A stretch of DNA of 64,000 nt, taken from the NCBI RefSeq assembly GCF_003987335.1, contig NZ_PIPK01000001.1:62001-126000 (forward strand), given 5' to 3'. This DNA comes from Aliidiomarina maris. GTDB lineage: Bacteria > Pseudomonadota > Gammaproteobacteria > Enterobacterales > Alteromonadaceae. Both the position numbers and the translations under genes were made by a program. The notes under the pieces were generated by a model that made no database searches, was not told the origin of the DNA, and was given only the letters and a program-made list of their open reading frames with translations. The number at the start of each line of letters is the position of its first letter. Position 1 is the first letter of the stretch. Below, piece after piece: positions 16,570-25,856 of the stretch.

Positions 16570-17335
16570 GTTATTGCGAGTCAGTGAGCTCAGCAAAGAT
16601 TACTTACACAAGGGGCGTTGGTGGACACCAAAGCGGATCCGTGCGCTCAAGCAAGTCTCGTTTAGTTTAAAAAGTGGCGAAACCTTGGCGATCATTGGCG
16701 AAACAGGGTCGGGAAAATCGAGCTTGGCGCGTTTAATTGCCGGCGCTGAAAGCCCTACTTCAGGCCAGATATTTTTGCGTGACACTGAACTTAAGCCGCG
16801 CGATTACTCATATCGATGTCGTCATATTCGGATGGTGTTTCAAGACAGTGAGGCATCATTGAATCCGCATTTGACCATCGGCCGGCAACTCGAAGAGCCG
16901 CTGCTGTTCAATACCTCGTTAAACGCTAGTCAGCGCCGCGAGGCGGTCGCAGAAGCTTTGAAGAAAGTTGGTCTACTGCCAGAACACGCAGTTTTTCACT
17001 GCCATATGATGTCGATGGGCCAAAAGCAGCGCGCGTGTATTGCGCGCGCAATTATGCTCAACCCAGATATCATTGTGGCTGACGAAGCCCTCGCCGCTCT
17101 CGATTCATCGATACGGGCGCAGATTATTAATTTGCTACTCGATTTACAACGGGACATGAATATGTCGTACATCTTTGTCTCTCATAGCCCCGAAATTATC
17201 CGCCATATGGCCGATCGCATTTTAGTGTTACGCGACGGTGAGGTGATTGCCAACGCACCAACCGAAGAAATTTTTGAAAATAATCCAGATAGTTATATCC
17301 AAAGTCTGCTGCAACAGACCTATACTCTGGGGTAA
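16562..17335 (+). CDS. sapF: Sap ABC transporter ATPase SapF
   Basis: This 257-residue second ATPase of the Sap transporter has Walker A GETGSGKS, the Q-loop VFQDSEASLNP, signature MSMGQKQR and Walker B IIVADEAL. Start ATG 16562 (MTELLRVSEL) fits the family start. The frame is open upstream to 16511 but that part only duplicates sapD coding sequence. It is the last sap gene; no strong hairpin follows within the 103 bases before putP. Confidence 0.95.
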   Translation: MTELLRVSELSKDYLHKGRWWTPKRIRALKQVSFSLKSGETLAIIGETGSGKSSLARLIAGAESPTSGQIFLRDTELKPRDYSYRCRHIRMVFQDSEASLNPHLTIGRQLEEPLLFNTSLNASQRREAVAEALKKVGLLPEHAVFHCHMMSMGQKQRACIARAIMLNPDIIVADEALAALDSSIRAQIINLLLDLQRDMNMSYIFVSHSPEIIRHMADRILVLRDGEVIANAPTEEIFENNPDSYIQSLLQQTYTLG

Positions 17336-17438
17336 CTTGATGCATAGTAAAGATTTTGTTAGCGTAATAATGCATTTCGTCGCGCTGACTGTATTCCCAG
17401 TGCACTCTTCATTCATATTATTCTGTTAGGAGTCTTTC

Positions 17439-18986
17439 GTGGAAACAGGTATTCTGATTTCTCTCGCGCTGTACTTCATCGTCATGCTCAGCATTGGCGT
17501 TTATGGCTACTTTAAATCCACCAGCGACTTAGGTGATTACATGCTGGGCGGCCGTCGCTTAGGCCCAGGGGTCACGGCATTGTCGGCAGGTGCCTCTGAT
17601 ATGAGTGGCTGGATGTTAATGGGCTTACCGGGGGCCTTTTTTGCAGCTGGTTTTTCTGAAGTTTGGTTAGCCTTAGGCCTACTTATTGGTGCCTATGTCA
17701 ATTACCGGGTAGTGGCGCCTCGGCTGCGCACGTACACGTACGTAGCCAAGGATTCAATTACCATCCCTGATTACTTTGAAAACCGCTTTCACGATAACAC
17801 CCGCATTTTGCGCTTAGTGTCCGCGGTGGTGATTATCATCTTTTTTACCCTGTACACCTCATCAGGGTTAGTCGCAGGCGGCACTTTATTCGAGAACGCG
17901 TTTGCGATGGATTACCACTTGGGCCTCATCCTTACTGCTGCGGTTGTAGTTGCTTACACCTTACTGGGCGGTTTCTTGGCGGTCAGCATGACCGACTTTG
18001 TGCAAGGCTGCATAATGTTCGTGGCGTTGGTGATGGTACCCATAGCAGCCTTCATGGTGCTCGGTGGCACAGGCCCTGTATTGACCGAAGTCGAATCGTT
18101 GTCGCCGGCCATGCTCAACCCATTCTATGGTGCCACTTTCCTGGGGCTTATTTCCTTACTGTCGTGGGGCTTGGGGTATTTTGGCCAACCGCATATTATC
18201 GTGCGCTTTATGGCGATTAAATCCGTGCGTGACTTTAAAGCCGCGCGCCGTATCGGTATGACGTGGATGACGGTAGCGATTATCGGTGCCATGCTTACCG
18301 GCTTGGTGGGTGCCGCCTATATTAGCTTGGAAGGTGCCAATATTGCCGACCAAGGCGCCTATATTGAGGATGGCGCATTAGCCAATAAAGAAACCATTTT
18401 CATCGTGCTGTCACAAATTCTGTTTCATCCGTTAGTGGGAGGCTTCCTGTTGGCCGCTATCTTGGCGGCTATTATGAGCACCATTTCTTCACAGCTGCTG
18501 GTGACCTCTAGTGCCTTAACCCAAGACTTTTATAAGAGCTTCTTGAATAAAGACGCCAGCGACAAAACCCAAGTGATGATGGGTCGCCTATCAGTATTGG
18601 CGGTAGCTGTCGTCGCGGCTGCCCTGTCATGGGTGCCTCGTGACACCATCTTGGGACTCGTGGGTAATGCCTGGGCAGGCTTCGGTGCGGCATTTGGTCC
18701 GTTGATTGTGCTTAGCTTGTACTGGAAGCGTATGACCATGTGGGGTGCACTTGCCGGTATGTTGGTCGGTGCTATTACGGTATTAATTTGGATTTACCTA
18801 CCTTTCGAATTTGCTGGCGACACGCTGTCAGGCCACCTGTACGAAATGGTGCCAGGTGTATTGTTGTCAACCTTAGCCATTGTAGTTGTGAGCCACTTCA
18901 CTCAGCGCCCAGACCAAAAAGTAGCGGACGAGTTTGAAGAAATGCGCAAAGACTTAAAAGCGCAGCTGGCTTCCAGTAAGGATTAA
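17439..18986 (+). CDS. putP: sodium/proline symporter
   Basis: This 515-residue SSS-family transporter imports proline with Na+ across the inner membrane. The first helix starts at residue 5, and about 13 segments follow. The PutP signature SAGASDMSGWMLMGLPG (about 50-66), with the Na+/proline-binding Asp-Met-Ser, and the later STISSQLLVTSSALTQDF, with the Ser/Thr Na+ site, match E. coli PutP closely. The start is GTG with TAGGAG seven bases upstream. It is monocistronic and followed by a bidirectional terminator. putA is not in the window. Confidence 0.95.
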   Translation: METGILISLALYFIVMLSIGVYGYFKSTSDLGDYMLGGRRLGPGVTALSAGASDMSGWMLMGLPGAFFAAGFSEVWLALGLLIGAYVNYRVVAPRLRTYTYVAKDSITIPDYFENRFHDNTRILRLVSAVVIIIFFTLYTSSGLVAGGTLFENAFAMDYHLGLILTAAVVVAYTLLGGFLAVSMTDFVQGCIMFVALVMVPIAAFMVLGGTGPVLTEVESLSPAMLNPFYGATFLGLISLLSWGLGYFGQPHIIVRFMAIKSVRDFKAARRIGMTWMTVAIIGAMLTGLVGAAYISLEGANIADQGAYIEDGALANKETIFIVLSQILFHPLVGGFLLAAILAAIMSTISSQLLVTSSALTQDFYKSFLNKDASDKTQVMMGRLSVLAVAVVAAALSWVPRDTILGLVGNAWAGFGAAFGPLIVLSLYWKRMTMWGALAGMLVGAITVLIWIYLPFEFAGDTLSGHLYEMVPGVLLSTLAIVVVSHFTQRPDQKVADEFEEMRKDLKAQLASSKD

Positions 18987-18995
18987 TCCAGCATC

Positions 18996-19023
18996 AAAAA
19001 AGGGGCATTGAATGCCCCTTTTT
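18996..19023. terminator. bidirectional terminator between putP and the RssA-like gene
   Basis: Seven-base-pair stem ggggcat / atgcccc with TGA loop, flanked by an A run on one side and a T run on the other. It can end both putP (plus) and the converging gene (minus). Confidence 0.9.
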
Positions 19024-19029
19024 CTATGC

Positions 19030-20022
19030 CTATCCTTTTTTCCTTAGATCGCCGCGGCGGAACTTTAATACTTCAATATCTTCCATAATCAAGTCACGCA
19101 TGCGAATCGTAGTATCGTAACCGACCTGAATGGCTTCCTCACCACGCTCAAACTCTAAGATACCAATATGCCCAAGCTTAGGCTGTAACAGCACGTCAGG
19201 TGGGTCACCCGCCATCCTCGCTTTGGTCACCCGCTCTTGCATAATATCGATGGCACCCGCCATGACCCCCATAACACCTGGTGTTTCATGTTCCTTGGTA
19301 AATTTCTGCTTTAAATTCTCAAAGTAGCTCTGGCCCTGTGCGAGGAAATTCTTAAACCCTTGCTCACTCGACTTACTGGCTTCTTTTTCTCGTCGCTTGC
19401 GCTGCTCAACCTGCTCGGTCATGCCTTGAGGGCTTAAATCTTGTGGCGGAATGTCGGGTGCTTGCACATTAAGCTGTGAGTTTAGGTGCACAGCAATAAC
19501 AAAATCCGCTTCTAATGCACGGTTTAGTGACACTGGTACGGGGTTGACCAGCGCACCGTCTACCAGCCAACGGTTGTCCAACGGCTTGGGCGATAATAAC
19601 CCAGGCATTGCGCACGAAGCGCGCGCCACGTCATACACATCGCCTTTTTTTAGCCACACTTCGCGGCCGGTGTAGAGATCAGTGGCGACTGCCGCATAAC
19701 GGATGTCTAAGTCTTCAACTTTAATTGCGCCAAACTGTTCGCGCGCAAAATTAAATACCTTTTCACCGGATACCACGCCACCGCTGCTAAAAGAGAAGTC
19801 TAGTAAGTTAAATACTTCCCAGCGGTCCATGTCGCGCACCCAAGTTTCCATTTCATCTAACCGACCCGCGCAATACGCACCACCGACGAGAGAACCAATG
19901 GATGTCCCAGTCACCACGCTTGGGCGGATGCCCATTTCCTGCAGCGCGCGTAATACACCAATATGCGCCCATCCGCGTGCAGCGCCAGAACCGAGTGCAA
20001 CACCTATTTTTATATCATTCAT
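19030..20022 (-). CDS. rssA: patatin-like phospholipase, RssA type
   Basis: This 330-residue protein has the patatin serine-hydrolase core. It shows the oxyanion loop GSGAARGWAHIG (about 11-22), the nucleophile motif GTSIG (about 40-44) and the catalytic Asp in VDGALVNP (about 154-161). It resembles E. coli RssA, a cytoplasmic protein of unclear substrate, and has a longer Lys/Glu-rich C-terminal section (EQVEQRKRREKEASKSSE). ATG at 20022. It is divergent from the EAL-HDOD gene and convergent with putP. The true substrate is unknown; the gene symbol is by resemblance. Confidence 0.8.
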   Translation of the reverse strand: MNDIKIGVALGSGAARGWAHIGVLRALQEMGIRPSVVTGTSIGSLVGGAYCAGRLDEMETWVRDMDRWEVFNLLDFSFSSGGVVSGEKVFNFAREQFGAIKVEDLDIRYAAVATDLYTGREVWLKKGDVYDVARASCAMPGLLSPKPLDNRWLVDGALVNPVPVSLNRALEADFVIAVHLNSQLNVQAPDIPPQDLSPQGMTEQVEQRKRREKEASKSSEQGFKNFLAQGQSYFENLKQKFTKEHETPGVMGVMAGAIDIMQERVTKARMAGDPPDVLLQPKLGHIGILEFERGEEAIQVGYDTTIRMRDLIMEDIEVLKFRRGDLRKKG

Positions 20023-20085
20023 ACTAGCTATGCTCCTCGAAACTAATCTGTTAAACTCCGATCTACTCTAACTGATTGAAATGCT

Positions 20086-21318
20086 ATGTTCTTTTATCTA
20101 GCCAGACAACCAATTCTTGACGCAGATCTCAACCTTTATGGGTATGAGCTGTTGTTTCGTGACGGCGAGAAAAACGCATTTCCAAATGTCGATGCAGACA
20201 TTGCCACCACCAGTTTAATCCAAAATACTGAAATGCAGCATAGCCTTAGCGAAATAACTGGCAAATTGCCGGCATTTATCAATTTTGCTGAAGGTGGCCT
20301 ACTGAACGGGATGGCCGAGTACCTCAACCCTGACGACGTCGTGATTGAAATACTCGAGAGCGTTAAGCCGACGGCAGAGGTTCGTCATGCAATTAAAATG
20401 CTCCACAAACGGGGTTACCGTCTTGCATTAGATGACTACGATTTCGCGCCCGAATGGCTGGAAATATTTCCCTACCTTTGCATGATCAAAGTAGATTTAC
20501 AGTCATATACCCACCGTAAATTGCAAATCTTAAAGTACCAAATCCGCGACTACGATATTCAGCTTTTAGCTGAGAAAGTTGAAAATCAGGCGCAATTTCA
20601 TGAAGCAGTCGAAGACGGTTTTAGCTTCTTTCAAGGTTACTTTTTCTCGCGACCTGAGATGATCAAACGCCGGCACTTAAATCCAACCAAGGCCGCTTGC
20701 ACCGAGCTCTTGGCTGAGTCCGCACGGACTGATTTTGACTTTCAACGCATGGCGATTATTTTGCAGCGCGACGTCGCCCTTTCCTACCGCTTACTGCGCT
20801 TCGTGAATGCCGCCGCATTTGGCTTACGAGAAAAAGTCACTTCATTGCAACAAGCCGTTATTTTCTTGGGCGCAGATGAGGTGAACCGGTTTGTCACCAT
20901 GGCGATTACTGCCACCTTGGCTGATGATAAGCCCAATGAACTAATTCGTATGAGTATTGCGCGAGCGCGGTTCTGTGAGCTTATCAGCCAACGTCATGGC
21001 GCCAGAGTGTCTGCTCACCAAGCTTTTATTGTCGGCTTATTTTCAATGCTCGATGCGATGTTTGATGAGCCCTTAGAAAGCGCGTTGAATCGCCTCAACT
21101 TGAGTGAGCCCATTGTGCAAGCCCTACTCCATCGCAAAGGCCCATTGGCATTCTATTTAGGCTTGATAGTAAGTTATGAACAAGCCCACTGGCGTAAAAT
21201 TGAGGCTATTTCGCGCCGCCTCAATATTCCCCATAGCGACATTGCCGAGCTCTATCTGCAGGCCAGTGAGTGGTCTTCTGAGATTGTGCCACCGGACTCG
21301 CGTAAGCGTCGTTTATAA
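20086..21318 (+). CDS. EAL-HDOD signalling protein (YuxH/CdgJ type)
   Basis: This 410-residue protein has an N-terminal EAL-like domain (about 1-200) and a C-terminal HDOD domain (about 205-400). The EAL motif reads ELL (21-23 in GYELLFRDG). The IEILES segment matches the second acidic motif. The DDFGTG loop is replaced by DDYDFAPEW, so c-di-GMP hydrolysis is doubtful. The HDOD half contains RDVALSYRLLRFVNAAAFGL and QAVIFLGADEVNRF, typical of the family. CdgJ of Vibrio cholerae, of this architecture, affects motility (literature). Divergent from the patatin-like gene with only 63 bases between. Confidence 0.88.
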   Translation: MFFYLARQPILDADLNLYGYELLFRDGEKNAFPNVDADIATTSLIQNTEMQHSLSEITGKLPAFINFAEGGLLNGMAEYLNPDDVVIEILESVKPTAEVRHAIKMLHKRGYRLALDDYDFAPEWLEIFPYLCMIKVDLQSYTHRKLQILKYQIRDYDIQLLAEKVENQAQFHEAVEDGFSFFQGYFFSRPEMIKRRHLNPTKAACTELLAESARTDFDFQRMAIILQRDVALSYRLLRFVNAAAFGLREKVTSLQQAVIFLGADEVNRFVTMAITATLADDKPNELIRMSIARARFCELISQRHGARVSAHQAFIVGLFSMLDAMFDEPLESALNRLNLSEPIVQALLHRKGPLAFYLGLIVSYEQAHWRKIEAISRRLNIPHSDIAELYLQASEWSSEIVPPDSRKRRL

Positions 21319-21339
21319 TCCCTAAGCGATTCGCAGCGG

Positions 21340-22062
21340 CTAGCTAAATTCATGCAGTTGCTGCGGAAGTTCAAAGATGGTTAGTCGACCTAACCCCTCC
21401 GCAGCGCGGTACGCGCCCGTATCTATTAGCCACACATTGCCTTTACAGTGGGCTTTCGCCACAATTTCATGCCCGCACACCACATTATCAATGCCCAGCA
21501 CTACATTCTGTACCTCACCGCGACCGCGAAGGCGCGACCATAGCGCTTGATAGCGCACCTCTGCATCGTTAGCTAGCGCAGCGGTGAACTCGTCCCAGCT
21601 AAGCTGAAAGGGCACATCTGCGTGCACCACACCGACCTGAGGACGACCCTCAGGGGTCAGGATTTCAATGGCAAAGTGCGCCTTTTGTAGCACTGTGTCG
21701 AGCATTGACTGCTGCACACTTGGGCGGAGTTGGAAAAACCATTCGCCGCCAAACCGTTGCCAGGTAGCTGCCAACTGACTATCGCCACCATGCATATAGT
21801 CCAATAGCACGCTTTCGTGATTACCAATGCAGGCAAAGAACCAAGGTTTGTCTAGATATTCCAGCAATGTTTGAGAATCTTCGCCACGATCAATTAAGTC
21901 GCCCACTGATAGTAAGCGGTCTTGCTCGGGGTTGAACCCAAGCTGTTTAAGCGCCCTTTCCAGTAGGTTTAAGCTACCGTGCAAGTCACCGACTACAAAA
22001 TCACGCCCCGCTTGATTTGCAGCCAGCGTCAGCACATTTTGCTTAAGTTGCCAGCGCGCCAC
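21340..22062 (-). CDS. metallophosphoesterase, PrpA/lambda-type serine/threonine phosphatase
   Basis: This 240-residue calcineurin-like phosphatase has metal-binding motifs in order: GDLHG (about 26-30), GDLIDRGEDS (about 53-62), GNHE (about 80-83) and GHEIVAKA near residue 195. Length and motifs fit the PphA/PrpA (lambda phosphatase) group rather than ApaH, which is longer. The start is GTG at 22062, immediately after the TAA of the upstream DUF885 gene (no intergenic base), so the pair is translationally coupled. Substrate unknown. Confidence 0.85.
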   Translation of the reverse strand: MARWQLKQNVLTLAANQAGRDFVVGDLHGSLNLLERALKQLGFNPEQDRLLSVGDLIDRGEDSQTLLEYLDKPWFFACIGNHESVLLDYMHGGDSQLAATWQRFGGEWFFQLRPSVQQSMLDTVLQKAHFAIEILTPEGRPQVGVVHADVPFQLSWDEFTAALANDAEVRYQALWSRLRGRGEVQNVVLGIDNVVCGHEIVAKAHCKGNVWLIDTGAYRAAEGLGRLTIFELPQQLHEFS

Positions 22063-23877
22063 TTAGCTGGCCTCTTGCGCTACCCAGCGCTCAATTTGTT
22101 CACGCAAAATAGACAGCGGTAATGAACCATGGCGCAATACTTCACGGTGGAAGTCTCGCACGTCAAAGTTTTCACCTAGAGCATCTTCCGCCTCGGTTCT
22201 TAATGCGCGAATTTCGATCTGGCCAATTTTGTACGCTAACGCTTGCCCAGGGAGTGCCATAAAACGTTCCGCTTCAGACACCGCGCGCGCTTCAGCAACT
22301 GGTGCGTTGGCGTGCATATAGTCAAGCACCTGTTGGCGTGACCAGCCCTTGGCGTGAATGCCGGTATCGACCACTAAACGAATCGAACGCCAAAGCTCAG
22401 CAACTAATGCGCCGAACTGGTCGTAAGGTTCGTATACACCAAGCTCTTCGCCCAAGGATTCTGCATATAAACCCCATCCCTCAATAAACGCAGTTTCACC
22501 ACCAAAGCGACGAAAGCGAGGTAAATCTGTCATTTCACGCTGCAATGCGATTTGGTAGTGGTGGCCTGGCGCGGCCTCATGCAACGTTAGCGCACCTTTT
22601 GCCCATGTTGGGCGGGCGGATAAGTCATAGGTGTTCAAATAGAAAATGCCGGGGCGACTCCCATCCTCAGAAGGTGACTGGTAGCTACCCGAGCTCGCGC
22701 TTTGCTCGCGAAAACGCTCTACTTTACGTATTTCATAGTCTGCCTGTGGGAACATATCAGCATGAAATAGCTGCGGCGTGCGAGTGTCGACCATAGCGGC
22801 AAACGCTTGGTAGTCGGCTAACATGGCTTCACGACTTGCATATATAAACTGCTCATCGTTTTGAGTGAATTCAAAAAACTCGCTCAGGTCGCCAGCAAAG
22901 CCTACCTCATGCATAATCTCTTGGATATTCTCGTGGATTCGCGCAACTTCGCGCAAACCTAATTGATGAATTTCCGCGGCGCTCATGTCTGTTGTGGTGC
23001 GCCAACGCACGTTATAAGCGTACCAAGCTTGGCCATCAGGTAATGCGCCAAGGCCATAACTATCGGTGCGCGCATGTGCTAGATAAGTGGTCTCAATAAA
23101 GTCATATAAACGCTGGTAGGCCGGCAACAACTCGTCCGTGATCACCCGTTCATACAACTCACTGAGAACTTGTTGTGTGTCCATATCGATAGCGTCGGGC
23201 AAATTGACAATGGGTTGGAAAAATAGACTGTCCTGAATATCGTCAACAATGTGGGCCTGAATTTGCGGCAACGCCTTTTCCATCAGCACACGGGGCTGAG
23301 TAATGCCTGCTGCGATGCCCTTCTCCATATTCACGATAGCTTGGTCGAGTACCGCTGGAATTTTTTGCATGCGCTTAGCCCACGCGCGGTAGTCGTCTTC
23401 ATGGTTAAAAGATTGAGCAGATTGACCGGAGCCCAACATCGCATAGCGCCCAGCGATATTATAGAACTGGTCAACTGGAAGTAGATGGGTGGGGAACTGT
23501 AAGCCCTCAATCGCTGTTTCACGGTCGCGTTTGAAAATTTGATAACTTAATAAGTCTTGTGCTGATAACTGCTCGACATCAACCAAATCCAGTGCAGTCA
23601 GATATTCTTCTTCCAGCATACGCTGACGTGTGCGTTGCTCTTCACTGAACGGGTTTTCTAATCGGTCGTTAAAGCGATGGTCACCCAGAAAGGTAGCACG
23701 CAACGGATTCAGCTGTAAGTCAGCGGCGAAATACTCAGCAAACAACTGGTTCAAGTACTCGCCTTGTTGACGCTGTGTCTGTGCACTTTCCTGCTGTTGA
23801 GGCTGCGGAGAGCAGGCTGCTAACTGGGCAACCCCTATTACAGCCGCTAGGGCGATGGCTAACTTTGCGTGCGTCAT
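22063..23877 (-). CDS. DUF885 lipoprotein, putative zinc metallopeptidase
   Basis: This 604-residue DUF885 protein has a lipoprotein signal (ALAAVIGVAQLAACSPQ, Cys22 expected as acyl site) and a Gln-rich linker. The DUF885 motif LHEAAPGHHYQIALQ (about 432-446) resembles a gluzincin HExxxGH zinc site, and an EGWGLYAE segment follows (about 466-473), providing a likely third ligand Glu. It probably acts in the periplasm or on the outer membrane. No substrate is established for most of the family. It is upstream of and coupled to the phosphatase gene. Its 5' region holds a 40-base nested inverted repeat. Confidence 0.9.
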   Translation of the reverse strand: MTHAKLAIALAAVIGVAQLAACSPQPQQQESAQTQRQQGEYLNQLFAEYFAADLQLNPLRATFLGDHRFNDRLENPFSEEQRTRQRMLEEEYLTALDLVDVEQLSAQDLLSYQIFKRDRETAIEGLQFPTHLLPVDQFYNIAGRYAMLGSGQSAQSFNHEDDYRAWAKRMQKIPAVLDQAIVNMEKGIAAGITQPRVLMEKALPQIQAHIVDDIQDSLFFQPIVNLPDAIDMDTQQVLSELYERVITDELLPAYQRLYDFIETTYLAHARTDSYGLGALPDGQAWYAYNVRWRTTTDMSAAEIHQLGLREVARIHENIQEIMHEVGFAGDLSEFFEFTQNDEQFIYASREAMLADYQAFAAMVDTRTPQLFHADMFPQADYEIRKVERFREQSASSGSYQSPSEDGSRPGIFYLNTYDLSARPTWAKGALTLHEAAPGHHYQIALQREMTDLPRFRRFGGETAFIEGWGLYAESLGEELGVYEPYDQFGALVAELWRSIRLVVDTGIHAKGWSRQQVLDYMHANAPVAEARAVSEAERFMALPGQALAYKIGQIEIRALRTEAEDALGENFDVRDFHREVLRHGSLPLSILREQIERWVAQEAS

Positions 23878-23956
23878 AATTATCTCTTCTTTTATACTCT
23901 TTATTATATGCTGCCGTAAGAGCGACTATGTAAGGCATGATGCCACAATTTAGTAG

Positions 23957-23996
23957 CTTGACCAATAGTCATTAATATAAATGACTCAAGGTCAAG
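23957..23996. promoter_or_regulatory. nested 40-base dyad, possible operator
   Basis: The arms are CTTGACC / GGTCAAG (outer, 7 base pairs) and AGTCATT / AATGACT (inner, 7), separated by three-base mismatched steps and a six-base AATATA centre. The same sequence can be read as two copies of TGAC-N5-GTCA (23959-23971 and 23982-23994), 23 bases apart. It lies 80 bases before the DUF885 start and has no T run, so an operator is more likely than a terminator. The regulator is not identified. Confidence 0.5.
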
Positions 23997-24039
23997 ACTC
24001 CTAGGGTGCCCATTCGGTTGTTAACATGCCACAAACGCA

Positions 24040-24066
24040 AAAAGGCCGCAACGCGTGCGGCCTTTT
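24040..24066 (-). terminator. rho-independent terminator after recA
   Basis: An 11-base-pair stem (aaaaggccgca / tgcggcctttt) with loop acgcg; the minus strand continues into TTTTTGCG. It is symmetric enough to work on both strands. Confidence 0.9.
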
Positions 24067-24090
24067 ATCTCTATTTTTTGCCAGTGCAAT

Positions 24091-25134
24091 TTATAGGGTT
24101 GCGTCAGACTCGGTTTCTACACCAACAGGCTCAGGTTCAACCGTGGCATTCAGCAATAACATGTCACGCAGACGCTTCTCAATGTCATTGGCGATATCAG
24201 TATTCTCTGCTAAGAACTTCATCGAGTTCGCTTTACCCTGACCAATTTTATCACCTTGATAGCTGTACCAAGCACCCGCCTTTTCAACCAGCTTGTGTTT
24301 GACACCTAGGTCAATCAGTTCGCCCTCTTTAGAAATACCCTTGCCATACATAATTTGGAATTCGGCTTGTTTAAACGGCGGTGCAACTTTGTTTTTCACC
24401 ACTTTAACACGGGTTTCGTTACCTACCACTTCCTCACCTTCTTTTAGCGAACCGGTGCGACGGATATCTAAACGAACTGAAGCGTAGAACTTCAATGCAT
24501 TACCACCCGTGGTAGTTTCAGGGTTACCAAACATCACACCAATTTTCATCCGAATTTGGTTGATGAAGATACACATGGTGTTCGACTTTTTCAGGTTTGC
24601 GGTCAGCTTACGCAATGCTTGTGACATTAAACGCGCTTGCAAGCCAACGTGGGTGTCACCCATTTCGCCCTCAATTTCAGCTTTCGGGGTCAAGGCTGCA
24701 ACTGAGTCGACAATCACCACATCAACGGCCGCTGAGCGCACCAACATGTCGCAAATTTCTAAAGCTTGCTCACCTGTATCGGGTTGCGATACCAATAGCT
24801 CGTCAACGTTGACACCTAAGTTCGCAGCGTAAACAGGGTCAAGGGCGTGCTCGGCATCAACGAATGCGCAAGTTTTGCCTGCTTTTTGTGCTTCAGCAAT
24901 CACTTGAAGCGTTAAGGTTGTTTTACCACTTGATTCAGGGCCGTAAATTTCAACCACTCGACCTGTTGGTAACCCACCAATGCCCAAGGCAATATCAAGG
25001 CTCAATGAACCCGTTGAAATGGCTTCGATATTTAAGGCTTTGTTATCACCCAGACGCATAATTGCGCCCTTACCAAACTGGCGCTCAATTTGGCCAAGCG
25101 CGGCATCTAATGCTTTTTGTCTGCTATCACTCAT
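24091..25134 (-). CDS. recA: recombinase RecA
   Basis: This protein forms the DNA strand-exchange filament and is the SOS coprotease. Walker A is GPESSGKT, then the [11 protein letters not shown]-type segment ([15 protein letters not shown]), Walker [20 protein letters not shown] and the L2 loop region [22 protein letters not shown], all canonical. I chose ATG 25134 ([10 protein letters not shown]), giving 347 residues, over a frame extending to 25164, because it matches family starts. The C-terminal tail is acidic. A LexA box precedes it and a terminator follows, so it is monocistronic. Confidence 0.99.
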   Translation of the reverse strand: MSDSRQKALDAALGQIERQFGKGAIMRLGDNKALNIEAISTGSLSLDIALGIGGLPTGRVVEIYGPESSGKTTLTLQVIAEAQKAGKTCAFVDAEHALDPVYAANLGVNVDELLVSQPDTGEQALEICDMLVRSAAVDVVIVDSVAALTPKAEIEGEMGDTHVGLQARLMSQALRKLTANLKKSNTMCIFINQIRMKIGVMFGNPETTTGGNALKFYASVRLDIRRTGSLKEGEEVVGNETRVKVVKNKVAPPFKQAEFQIMYGKGISKEGELIDLGVKHKLVEKAGAWYSYQGDKIGQGKANSMKFLAENTDIANDIEKRLRDMLLLNATVEPEPVGVETESDATL

Positions 25135-25176
25135 GTTTTGCTCCAAACAATGATGGGAGGTCATTGGGGTCTAGTA

Positions 25177-25196
25177 TACTGTGGATACATACAGTA
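25177..25196. promoter_or_regulatory. LexA (SOS) box of recA
   Basis: TACTGT-N8-ACAGTA is a perfect dyad and a full CTGT-N8-ACAG match. It is centred about 52 bases before the recA ATG. Confidence 0.93.
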
Positions 25197-25242
25197 TCAA
25201 GTCTGTTGCGCGATTTCTTACAAAGAAATTATAAGTATTCTA

Positions 25243-25740
25243 CTATAGCGTTGATTTTAAACGATTTATTAAATGCAGCAAGGCGTAATCAGTCGCTTGT
25301 AAACGCACGGCCTCACGATCACCGTCAAAGCGTTTGCAGACGCTTACAGTACGTTGCTTGACCACACTGGCAAACCATACTGTACCCACGGGCTTTCCTG
25401 CCACGGCCCCACCTGGACCGGCAATGCCTGTGGTCGCGATACTCACACTTGCCTGACCACTACGCAGTGCGCCCCGTGCCATTTGCTCAGCCACTTCTGC
25501 GCTGACAGCTCCGAATTGCTCAAGGTTTTGAGGCTCGACGCCTAACAAGTCAATTTTAAGCGCATTGGCATAACTCACCACGCCCCCTTGAAACCATGTG
25601 GAGCTTCCAGCTAAATCGGTACACCTTGCTGCAATCATGCCGCCGGTACAAGATTCCGCCGTCGCTAGGGTCAGGTTCTGCGCTAACAACAGTTGCGCTA
25701 GCTCGGTCACATCACCACTAAGTGCTTTTGATTCCGCCAT
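25243..25740 (-). CDS. pncC: nicotinamide-nucleotide amidase (CinA C-terminal family)
   Basis: This 165-residue stand-alone CinA C-terminal domain protein deamidates NMN to nicotinic acid mononucleotide in the pyridine nucleotide salvage cycle. The catalytic signature TAESCTGGMIAARCTDLAGSS (about 25-45), with the nucleophilic Ser of ESCTGG, and GIAGPGGAVAGKPVGTVW (about 108-125) are intact. It lies just upstream of recA on the same strand. Its length matches E. coli PncC (YgaD), which is likewise next to recA. Confidence 0.95.
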   Translation of the reverse strand: MAESKALSGDVTELAQLLLAQNLTLATAESCTGGMIAARCTDLAGSSTWFQGGVVSYANALKIDLLGVEPQNLEQFGAVSAEVAEQMARGALRSGQASVSIATTGIAGPGGAVAGKPVGTVWFASVVKQRTVSVCKRFDGDREAVRLQATDYALLHLINRLKSTL

Positions 25741-25856
25741 ACGTTGCTAAAAGCCTCATTCAATGTCACTGAAAGCGAGCTAATGTTTTGCCCGCAACTT
25801 AAGGATCATGTACCTTACACGCTAAATTGAATTCACAGGATAACAAGACAGATACT

